Shown here piece by piece: positions 52,911-60,426 of a DNA stretch of 64,000 bases. The position numbers and the translations under genes were made by a program. The notes beneath the pieces are model-generated. The model did no database searches. It was given only the letters and a program-made list of their open reading frames with translations, and was not told the origin of the DNA. Source of the stretch: Chloroflexota bacterium (GTDB lineage Bacteria; Chloroflexota; Anaerolineae; Anaerolineales; Villigracilaceae); the NCBI GenBank assembly GCA_016219545.1, contig JACRMH010000007.1, positions 62,001-126,000 on the forward strand. Reading direction: 5' to 3'. Position 1 is the first letter of the stretch. Every line of letters starts with the position of its first letter.

Positions 52911-54569
52911 ATGATCGATACTGTGCGTGTGAATAGACTCCGTAAAATGCCGACTGATGGTCAGTCAATGAAGCGGTTGATCGAATCTGGTTTGATCTGG
53001 TTGCGTACCAACAAGGATATCGTTAATGCATTAAACGTTTTCCCCGTGCCGGATGGGGACACAGGCACGAACATGGTGCTGACCCTTCAAGCCGCGTGGA
53101 ATGAGATCAAAGATTTGGGCACGCACAATCTTGGCGAAATGGCGGCGGCTGTATCCAAAGGCGCATTGATGGGCGCACGCGGGAATTCCGGCGTGATCAC
53201 CAGCCAGATCCTGCGCGGATTCTCGCGCGGGGTGCATGAAAAATCCGTGTTGGATAAAGAGACCTTCGTCAAGGCGCTTTGTGATGCACGTGACACTGCT
53301 TATAAGGGGGTCGTCCGCCCGGTGGAGGGGACGATCCTCACCGTCATCAAGGAAGTTGCCAACGCGGCAGAAGCAGCATTGGGCGAAGCAAAAGACACGA
53401 TCAATATCCTTGAGGTGGCGGTTAAAGCCGCGGATGAAGCAGTCAGGAATACTCCGAATCTACTCCCAGTCCTCAAACAGGCAGGTGTGGTGGATTCTGG
53501 CGGCAAGGGACTCTTCTTCATCCTCGAAGGGATGCTGCGCCATGTGTACGGCGAGTCGCTTGAAACGCCCACAATGAGCGTGCAGCCGATGTCTGCAATG
53601 AATTTGCAGGATGCATTGGATGAAGTTGAAGAAGGACAGGATTACGAAGTGGTAGTGGATTTTGTCCCGACTGGTGAATTGAATTTGCAATCGTTTTACA
53701 CGAAGCTGGAAGAGATGGGCACGTCCATTCAAGTGGGTGAGGGTGAAGGCATGTATCGTATGCACATCCATGTACCGCTTGAAAAACGCTACGAACCGAT
53801 CGATTACATCATGGACATCGGCACGGTGACAAAGGTGGCCATGGAAAACCTGCTCGCGCAAATGGATGATATTCAAAAGAGCAAGCAACTCCAATTCACG
53901 GCGGTCGAGCCGGGAAATATTGCGGTGGTGGTCGTTTCGCCGGGGCTTGGTCTGAGCCGCATCTTTGCCAGTTTGGGTGTGGCCGCGATCGTGGCGGGCG
54001 GACAAAGCATGAATCCATCCACGCAGGATATTTTGAATTCTTTTGAAAACCTGCCGACCGACAAAGTGATCATTCTGCCGAATAATAAAAACATTATTCT
54101 GGCGGCAAATCAGGCCAAGGAAGTGACTGTGAAGCATGTGATGGTTGTTCCGACACGCACTGTTCCGCAGGGACTTGCCGCCATGCTCTCGTTCATTCCT
54201 GACGGGGAACTGGATTCTGTTGCAGAAAAAATGACCCGCGCTTTGGGTTCGGCGAAAACCGGCGAAGTGACCATCGCAACCCGCACTGTTGAGATTGACG
54301 GGGTAAATGTAAAAGATGGACAGGTCATCGCTTTATTGGACGGCAAGCTGGTTGTCTCGGCTGAATCAGTGGAACAGGGTGTGATGGAATTGTTAGAAAA
54401 AGCAAATGCCGAAGAACACGAGTTGATCACGTTCTTCTATGGCGAAGACATGCCTCATGCTGAAGCCAACCGCATCGCAGATGTGGTCCGTGCTAAATAC
54501 CCCACTCATGAAATCGAAGTACAGGAAGGCGGACAGCCGCATTATCAATTCATTATTTCGATTGAATAG
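52911..54569 (+). CDS. DAK2-domain protein, YloV/FakA-like
   Basis: The 552-residue protein has an N-terminal DhaL-type kinase domain with FPVPDGDTGTNM (metal Asp) and GARGNSG, and C-terminal domains typical of YloV/FakA. FakA is the catalytic subunit of fatty acid kinase; the DegV-type partner FakB binds the fatty acid. A DegV gene lies at 57336, so the pair could activate exogenous fatty acids. It follows the Asp23 gene by 12 bp and ends at a strong terminator. Confidence 0.87.
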   Translation: MIDTVRVNRLRKMPTDGQSMKRLIESGLIWLRTNKDIVNALNVFPVPDGDTGTNMVLTLQAAWNEIKDLGTHNLGEMAAAVSKGALMGARGNSGVITSQILRGFSRGVHEKSVLDKETFVKALCDARDTAYKGVVRPVEGTILTVIKEVANAAEAALGEAKDTINILEVAVKAADEAVRNTPNLLPVLKQAGVVDSGGKGLFFILEGMLRHVYGESLETPTMSVQPMSAMNLQDALDEVEEGQDYEVVVDFVPTGELNLQSFYTKLEEMGTSIQVGEGEGMYRMHIHVPLEKRYEPIDYIMDIGTVTKVAMENLLAQMDDIQKSKQLQFTAVEPGNIAVVVVSPGLGLSRIFASLGVAAIVAGGQSMNPSTQDILNSFENLPTDKVIILPNNKNIILAANQAKEVTVKHVMVVPTRTVPQGLAAMLSFIPDGELDSVAEKMTRALGSAKTGEVTIATRTVEIDGVNVKDGQVIALLDGKLVVSAESVEQGVMELLEKANAEEHELITFFYGEDMPHAEANRIADVVRAKYPTHEIEVQEGGQPHYQFIISIE

Positions 54570-54585
54570 TTTTCGAAATGACTGC

Positions 54586-54624
54586 AAACAAAAATGGACG
54601 CAAATTTTGCGTCCATTTTTGTTT
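54586..54624. terminator. Terminator after the DAK2 gene
   Basis: Arms AAACAAAAATGGACGCAAA and TTTGCGTCCATTTTTGTTT are complementary. They serve both the plus-strand gene and the minus-strand HAAS gene that ends at 54639. Confidence 0.9.
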
Positions 54625-54638
54625 ATGGAACGGCTCTT

Positions 54639-55655
54639 TTATTTTGTTCGATATTGGATTTTGAACAATCTATACACAGCCTTGGCGAGTTCGATTCCCT
54701 GAATAATCATAATGACGGTCAGGGTTATTGGGAACATAGTCGTGAAAATAGTTGTGAGGGTCTGCGCTGTTTCCGGGTCTATGGGCATATTTGTAAATGA
54801 CTCAGCTGTGAATCCGATGATATTTGGTGTGCGGAAGATGGTTACTGTGATCGCAAGGCTGGCGGCTTCGATGACAACCTTTATCACTCGTGTTAGCCGA
54901 GTCCATAATGCGGTACGCAGGAGGAAAATATCCAGCAGGATTTCAGCGAGGAAGGTGAAATTGATCCAGGGGATGAATGTGAAGAAAGCGGCTGAGAATA
55001 TGGGGACGTAGAGCCATTTTTCGTCCGCAAAGAAACCAATGCCCAACACTTGCGGATACAAATTCAATATGGCAAGCCCGAGAAATGTAAAGATGATCTC
55101 CGCAATTAACTCGCCTCGTCTGGCTTCATCGGGGCCGGGTTCCTTCATCAAGGATGCTGGATCCCATTCCTTCTTTTCATCTATCTTGAATTCCGAGGCC
55201 GGGACAATGCGTTCGATAATCGCAAAGGCCAGTACAACATAACCGAACGCTGCAATGGATGTGGAAATGATCCCGCTAATTCCCTGTCCAACGATATTCA
55301 CAAATTCACTTCCCATAACTGACATCTGTGAAATGATCTGAATCCCTGTTACCACTGATAGTCCAACCATGATCCCGAAGATTACCATTTTCAAGATCAT
55401 GGTGAAAAAGGGGAACATGCGTGGACCGATCAAATAGGGATGCGGGTCATAGGTTGCGGCCACTTTATCAGGAGCGCCGTATTCCTTGAGCAATTCGATC
55501 TCCATGGCTTCATCAGCAGATCGTCCTGCTTTCCGAGCGCGATCCTCGAGCATATCCTCAAGCGTGGATTTCAATTCCTTCTCGATGTCAGCGCGTGATG
55601 ATGAAAACGACAGATGTTTGCCAACTTCAGCAACATATCGATTAATAAGATTCAT
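54639..55655 (-). CDS. HAAS-domain membrane protein
   Basis: From ATG 55655, set by AAAAGGAG, the 338-residue protein has an N-terminal HAAS domain (INRYVAEVGKHL, DIEKELKSTLEDML, EYGAPDKVAATYDP) and about seven membrane helices. HAAS proteins are paired with PadR regulators and ABC or other transport systems. It follows the padR gene on the minus strand by 14 bp. The longer start at 55712 lies inside padR. Confidence 0.88.
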   Translation of the reverse strand: MNLINRYVAEVGKHLSFSSSRADIEKELKSTLEDMLEDRARKAGRSADEAMEIELLKEYGAPDKVAATYDPHPYLIGPRMFPFFTMILKMVIFGIMVGLSVVTGIQIISQMSVMGSEFVNIVGQGISGIISTSIAAFGYVVLAFAIIERIVPASEFKIDEKKEWDPASLMKEPGPDEARRGELIAEIIFTFLGLAILNLYPQVLGIGFFADEKWLYVPIFSAAFFTFIPWINFTFLAEILLDIFLLRTALWTRLTRVIKVVIEAASLAITVTIFRTPNIIGFTAESFTNMPIDPETAQTLTTIFTTMFPITLTVIMIIQGIELAKAVYRLFKIQYRTK

Positions 55656-55669
55656 TCTTTCTCCTTTTA

Positions 55670-55999
55670 TTATGACAGCATTTTTTCCATCATGGATACA
55701 ATGCCGGCCCATTCCTTTTTCAACTTCGGCAGGACTTTCTTTCCTTCCGCGCTAATGACGTAATAACGGCGGGGACGGGCTTCCTCAAGTTTCCAGACGG
55801 ATTGCAGGTACCCTTGCGTCTCCAACCGACGGAGGAGGGGGTAAAGCGTTCCCTGGTCAACTTCTAGTCCCTGGTCAGAGAGCAGTTTCAAGAGCGAGTA
55901 TCCATATTGCTCACTGCTCAATTGACTTAATACAGCCAGCACGATCACGCCGCGCCTTAGCTCTTGTGCAACATTTTCAAGCGATTCAGTGTTTGTCAT
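55670..55999 (-). CDS. PadR-family transcriptional regulator
   Basis: The 109-residue protein is a PadR winged helix: LRRGVIVLAVLSQ, GYSLLKLLSDQG, VDQGTLYPLLRRLETQGYL and the wing with RPRRYYVISAEG, then a short dimer helix. PadR dimers repress drug-efflux and stress genes and bind phenolics or drugs. It sits with its HAAS partner and divergent from an MFS gene; the palindrome at 56020-56040 is the likely operator. Confidence 0.92.
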   Translation of the reverse strand: MTNTESLENVAQELRRGVIVLAVLSQLSSEQYGYSLLKLLSDQGLEVDQGTLYPLLRRLETQGYLQSVWKLEEARPRRYYVISAEGKKVLPKLKKEWAGIVSMMEKMLS

Positions 56000-56019
56000 C
56001 TCTCAACCTTTGTCGCATG

Positions 56020-56040
56020 ATACTGTGTTATACACAGTAT
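56020..56040. promoter_or_regulatory. PadR-type palindromic operator
   Basis: The perfect arms ATACTGTGT and ACACAGTAT flank TAT. The site is 21 bp from the padR ATG (55999) and 26 bp before the -10 box of the MFS gene, so it can control both. Confidence 0.8.
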
Positions 56041-56065
56041 GTCAAGGGGGAATATTCTCCTATGC

Positions 56066-56071
56066 TATACT
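56066..56071 (+). promoter_or_regulatory. -10 box of the MFS gene
   Basis: TATACT with TGC before it (extended -10) ends 6 nt before ATG 56078. No ribosome site is seen. Confidence 0.5.
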
Positions 56072-56077
56072 CGACCT

Positions 56078-57334
56078 ATGAATGTTTTCACCGCCTTGAA
56101 GCATCGTCCCTTTGCATTGTTGTGGACTGGGCAGACCGTTTCCCGCCTCGGGGATAACCTTCATCGCATCGCTCTGGCATGGTGGGTGCTTGAAAAGACA
56201 GGCTCCGCAACCGCCATGGGGACAGTGCTTGTGCTCTCACAGATTCCAACTTTGGTTTTCATATTAATTGGCGGCGTGGTCGTGGACCGCTTCCCGCGCA
56301 TTCGGATCATGTTCCTCTCGGATATATCAAGCGGGGCGGTGGTTACATTTATTGCGGTCTTTTCATGGCTGGGCATTTTGGAGATTTGGCATATCTACAT
56401 TGCCAGCCTCATCTTCGGATTCGTTGAAGCCTTTTTCTTTCCCGCTTATCAGGCAGTGATTCCCCAGATCACACCTCGCGACATGTTGACCAGCGCCAAC
56501 TCGTTGAATGGACTCAGTCATCGAGTGATGGGTGTCATCGGACCGATCATTGGCGCGTCACTGGTTGCGATAGGCGGTACATCGCTTGCATTCGGATTGG
56601 ATGCGCTTTCATTTTTTATTTCTGCGCTGTGCGTATTTCCGATACTGCGCGCAGGGTTGTATGAAATGCCAAAGCAGGTGAATGCTTCTGAAACAGCCGC
56701 CAGCCCAAAGTCTATGCGTGAAGCGATCAAGCAGGGCATCGTTGACATCCGTGAAGGCTTTGATGCCATCATCGGCATTCCATGGATCTGGGTCACCATC
56801 GTCATCTTTGGTTTCTTGAACATCATGGAAGGCAGTCCGCGTGCGGTGGCGATGCCTTTTCTCATCAAAAACGATCTGGGCGCGGATGTGTCTGTGATGG
56901 GCTGGTTCGGCTCGGCGTTCTCGGTGGGGTATGTGCTCAGCGCACTCTGGCTGGGTCAATACAAACGCCTGAGGCATCGTGGGTTGCTGGGATATCTTCC
57001 CGTTATGCTCAACGGCGTCATGCTCCTGCTCTTCGGTTTGAAATCCCCGATCCCTGTGTTGGTCGCCGCCATGTTCGTTTATGGTTTTTGCTTTAACATT
57101 TTTGCATTGGTCTGGAATAATACTTTGCAGGAAATGGTGCCGCATGATAAATTAGGACGAGTCTACGCGATTGACTCGCTTGGATCATGGGTCTTACTGC
57201 CAATTGGTTTCGCGCTCGCAGGTTGGGCAACCGACCTGATCGGCGCCCCGGCAGTTTTTATGATCGGCGGTTTTGGCACGATCCTCATGGTATTAATCGG
57301 ACTTTCTCACCCTGCTGTTCGCAACCTGGATTAA
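56078..57334 (+). CDS. MFS transporter
   Basis: The 418-residue protein has twelve hydrophobic helices and the MFS motifs near GQTVSRLGDNLHRIA (start) and VVDRFPRIRIMFLSD (loop 2-3). It resembles drug or enterobactin-type exporters of the DHA3 group. The start is set by the promoter box and by the padR palindrome; the longer frame to 56039 would begin inside the operator. The PadR context suggests export of a toxic compound. DegV follows by 1 nt. Confidence 0.9.
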   Translation: MNVFTALKHRPFALLWTGQTVSRLGDNLHRIALAWWVLEKTGSATAMGTVLVLSQIPTLVFILIGGVVVDRFPRIRIMFLSDISSGAVVTFIAVFSWLGILEIWHIYIASLIFGFVEAFFFPAYQAVIPQITPRDMLTSANSLNGLSHRVMGVIGPIIGASLVAIGGTSLAFGLDALSFFISALCVFPILRAGLYEMPKQVNASETAASPKSMREAIKQGIVDIREGFDAIIGIPWIWVTIVIFGFLNIMEGSPRAVAMPFLIKNDLGADVSVMGWFGSAFSVGYVLSALWLGQYKRLRHRGLLGYLPVMLNGVMLLLFGLKSPIPVLVAAMFVYGFCFNIFALVWNNTLQEMVPHDKLGRVYAIDSLGSWVLLPIGFALAGWATDLIGAPAVFMIGGFGTILMVLIGLSHPAVRNLD

Positions 57335-57335
57335 T

Positions 57336-58172
57336 ATGAAAATTGGCATTGTTACTGACTCAACTTCCGACCTTCCTTCTTATCTCGTTGAAGAACATAA
57401 TATTCAAGTTGTTCCAACCATATTGATCCTGGAAGGAAAAGAATATGCAGATGGGATCGGCATCACGCGCGCGGAATTTTACACGCGCCTGCCCGCGCTT
57501 CGCACCCCGCCGACAACTGCTGCGCCCTCCATTGGAGATTTCACTGCGCCTTATGAGACTCTCTTCTCGCAAGGCTGTGACCATATCATTTCGATCCATG
57601 CCGCCAGCCAGTTGACCAACATTGTCAATGTGGCGCGTCAAGCTGGGCAGGAATTCCAGAATAAAGTCACCTGCATAGACAGCGGCTCGCTTTCAATGGG
57701 ACTTGGCTTTCAAGTAATCGCTGCTGCTGAGTCAGCAGAGCTTGGCTTGCAATCTGCACTCGATGCAATTGCCTCCACTCGCAAACGGACGAAGATCAAT
57801 GCAGCGTTGGATACCATGGAATATCTCAAACGCAGTGGACGAGTCCCTGGGCTGGCAGCAACCCTCGGCAGCTTGTTATCCATCAAGCCGATGATCGAAT
57901 TAACAGATGGGGAAGTAAAGCCTATAGGCGCAGTCCGCACCACCAAGCAAGCCGATGAACGCATCCTCAATTCTTTGCTAGAACTTGGAGAATTGGAGCG
58001 GCTTGCCATTTTGCATACCAACGCCGAACCGCGCGCCAAGCTGTTACTGAATGAATTAATGGACCGCGCGCGAAAATCCATTCCGCGCGAGATTTTGTTC
58101 ATCAATGTCACGGCGGTGATCGGCACACACCTTGGTCCAAATGGATTGGGCTTTGCGGCAGTTAGAAAGTAA
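57336..58172 (+). CDS. DegV-family (FakB-like) fatty-acid-binding protein
   Basis: The 278-residue protein starts MKIGIVTDSTSDLPSYLVEEHNI and has the DegV two-domain fold with TTAAPSIGDF and SGRVPGLAATLGSLLSIKPMIEL. FakB proteins bind a single fatty acid for phosphorylation by FakA. The potential partner is at 52911. It is 1 nt after the MFS gene. Whether it binds fatty acids here is inferred. Confidence 0.9.
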   Translation: MKIGIVTDSTSDLPSYLVEEHNIQVVPTILILEGKEYADGIGITRAEFYTRLPALRTPPTTAAPSIGDFTAPYETLFSQGCDHIISIHAASQLTNIVNVARQAGQEFQNKVTCIDSGSLSMGLGFQVIAAAESAELGLQSALDAIASTRKRTKINAALDTMEYLKRSGRVPGLAATLGSLLSIKPMIELTDGEVKPIGAVRTTKQADERILNSLLELGELERLAILHTNAEPRAKLLLNELMDRARKSIPREILFINVTAVIGTHLGPNGLGFAAVRK

Positions 58173-58239
58173 ATACTTTTGTAAGATATAAACATGTTAT
58201 TATGATTGATAAACAGCTAGCGATGATGAGGGAAGATGC

Positions 58240-60246
58240 ATGAAAGCAATTAGAAACGATACAGAATTGCGAACAGACTTTATGAATATTCTTAAGTCTA
58301 TAAAAGAAAGGGATCGAAAAAGCCTTTTTCTCTTTTTATATTTGCCATGGCTGACAAGTGTTATGGCATCGATATATTCAACTTCAAGGGGGTATGTGTC
58401 GTTATTTGTTTTAAAAAATGTTGAAGATACAGTGTTAAGGGTTATCTTCCACCCTGTTTCAAATAAGGCTGCTTATATTGTCTTAATTGCTCTTTGTAAT
58501 TTTCTTTTTGATTTAATTCTTTTTTCAGCCTACATGATACAAAAGGATAAATTTGAAATTAACAAGAAGAAAACAGTAGTTTTATTGTTAACAGGACACT
58601 TAATAGGAATGCAGTTTTATTTTTTTAGTTTAACTAATCAAAATATACAAGCTATTGTATATAGATTGTTTGGTTTATTTTTAACTTTTTCTCTATATTA
58701 TGTCATTGCTCGATATTTGCCTAAAAAATACTTGGAAATACTATCGCCATATTCTGTTATTTTTCTTTCACAGGAAATTCAGATACTTTTGAAAAAAAAT
58801 AATAAACCTCAAGATAAACGTAGTGTTAGTGCAAGTAAAAAAAGACTAAGATTGTATGTGAGTGCGCTACTCTTATTGTTGATGAAAAATAATGCTGATA
58901 AAGATGCAGTCGTACTACTAAGAAAGTGGGAAACGATTGATCGACAGGATGGAAAAGAAATAGTCAGAGCTATTAATGATTTTTGTGATTATTTGTATGT
59001 GTTATTTTCGATCCAAATACGAAGTGTGGGTCTACTTCCTGATAAGCAGTCAAAGTCTGGTCTTTTACGGAAGATCATGCTGATATTAGACAATTTGTTT
59101 TCTTGGACTATGTATTCTGTAGCAATTTCCCCTAATATCATGGATTTGATGGATAAATCTCATTTTCCTGTATCAAGCAAGGGCTCAGAGGTGGCATTAG
59201 GTCATGAAAATAAAAACATAATAAAAATTATTAAATATCATCTAAAAAGGGCTGGTGAGGCAGATGTTATCTCTATAAAGCAAAAAATTTATGCTTTGCT
59301 TGTTGTTGCATTTGTATATCTAATTTCCCCGACATTGATTTATATAATTGGAGCAAGTGGAAGTAGCACGCCTTTTCTGGATTATCGTTTTGTTTTATTA
59401 TCTATTCAGTATTTTTCGATATTTATCATTACACAGTTTTCAACGAATTCAATTCAAAAAAGATATAGAAAAGCTGGAATTGACATTTTCGTTTCAAACA
59501 GATTTTTTAGTTACTTATTAAACTGTATTGTTTTTTTGGTTTTTTTTGTGCCCTCGGTTGTGCATGATGAAATACTGTATAAATTTATATCTCAAATCTT
59601 AATTAAAAACTTTGACTTGTTAATTATTGGCACTGTTATTCTTCAGGTGTTATTACTTTTTGCGTTTATTAAACCCCCTGTTGAATTAAAGAGATCTTCA
59701 ATAGCAACTTCCTTATTGGTCCGAGAGCTTCTATTATTGCGCGCTCAGGTAGTTGAATGGCAAAGCATAAGGAATCGTAGGCAATTAAGTCGTCATGTAT
59801 ATTTTGTGAAAAAATATTTTACATACATCGCGAAAGATTTGATAAATTCTCAATTTGATTCTTTGTCTCAAAAAACGCATTTAATGAGTTATTTTAGAAA
59901 CATAAATGAACATATCGAGGACTTAAGTTCCAATATTAAGCTTGGGGCAATGCAAAACCGAGAAAATTCAATTTCTCAAATTGACAGACTCGTTTATCTT
60001 GGCGCGATTGAGGAATTTGGTGAGATACCAAATATGATACCTGAAATTAAGGATTATCTCGAATTGAAGTCTGTTCAGCCAAAGTCGCCATCTTTTATAA
60101 GAAAAATTTTTCAAATCTTGGACACATCTTGGTTGGCAAGGGCATTAGCCTTAATTGTAATAACAATAATAATCAATTTGCTTAATCCATCTTTTTGGGA
60201 ACATCTTCAAAATTTGTCATCTCTTTTCGGAATATTGTCACCGTAA
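58240..60246 (+). CDS. Large AT-rich orphan membrane protein
   Basis: I do not recognise the family. The 668-residue protein has five or so helices in the first 170 residues, a charged cytoplasmic stretch (about 180-340) with basic and acidic segments, a second group of helices (about 350-490), a helical soluble part (about 510-630) and one last helix near the C-terminus. The gene is strongly AT-rich with Lys, Ile and Asn codons ending in A or T, unlike its neighbours, so it was likely acquired. GAGGG precedes the ATG. No mobile ends are obvious around it. Confidence 0.7.
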   Translation: MKAIRNDTELRTDFMNILKSIKERDRKSLFLFLYLPWLTSVMASIYSTSRGYVSLFVLKNVEDTVLRVIFHPVSNKAAYIVLIALCNFLFDLILFSAYMIQKDKFEINKKKTVVLLLTGHLIGMQFYFFSLTNQNIQAIVYRLFGLFLTFSLYYVIARYLPKKYLEILSPYSVIFLSQEIQILLKKNNKPQDKRSVSASKKRLRLYVSALLLLLMKNNADKDAVVLLRKWETIDRQDGKEIVRAINDFCDYLYVLFSIQIRSVGLLPDKQSKSGLLRKIMLILDNLFSWTMYSVAISPNIMDLMDKSHFPVSSKGSEVALGHENKNIIKIIKYHLKRAGEADVISIKQKIYALLVVAFVYLISPTLIYIIGASGSSTPFLDYRFVLLSIQYFSIFIITQFSTNSIQKRYRKAGIDIFVSNRFFSYLLNCIVFLVFFVPSVVHDEILYKFISQILIKNFDLLIIGTVILQVLLLFAFIKPPVELKRSSIATSLLVRELLLLRAQVVEWQSIRNRRQLSRHVYFVKKYFTYIAKDLINSQFDSLSQKTHLMSYFRNINEHIEDLSSNIKLGAMQNRENSISQIDRLVYLGAIEEFGEIPNMIPEIKDYLELKSVQPKSPSFIRKIFQILDTSWLARALALIVITIIINLLNPSFWEHLQNLSSLFGILSP

Positions 60247-60413
60247 GGCGTAAAATACAAAACAGCAAAGTAAGAGTGAAAGAAAACTGGGACTGCATAG
60301 CCGTCCAAATGCCTTCCCACGTGTGAGTATATCCTTTATAGACTTTAAGTCTCCCATTTGGGGTTATTGCTGATAATACAAGTTGTTGTGCCTTTCGCTA
60401 ACTCTCCCCATGA

Positions 60414-60419
60414 TAAAAT
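60414..60419 (+). promoter_or_regulatory. -10 box of recG
   Basis: TAAAAT with an upstream TG (extended -10) ends 7 nt before ATG 60427. No ribosome site. Confidence 0.5.
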
Positions 60420-60426
60420 TACACCC

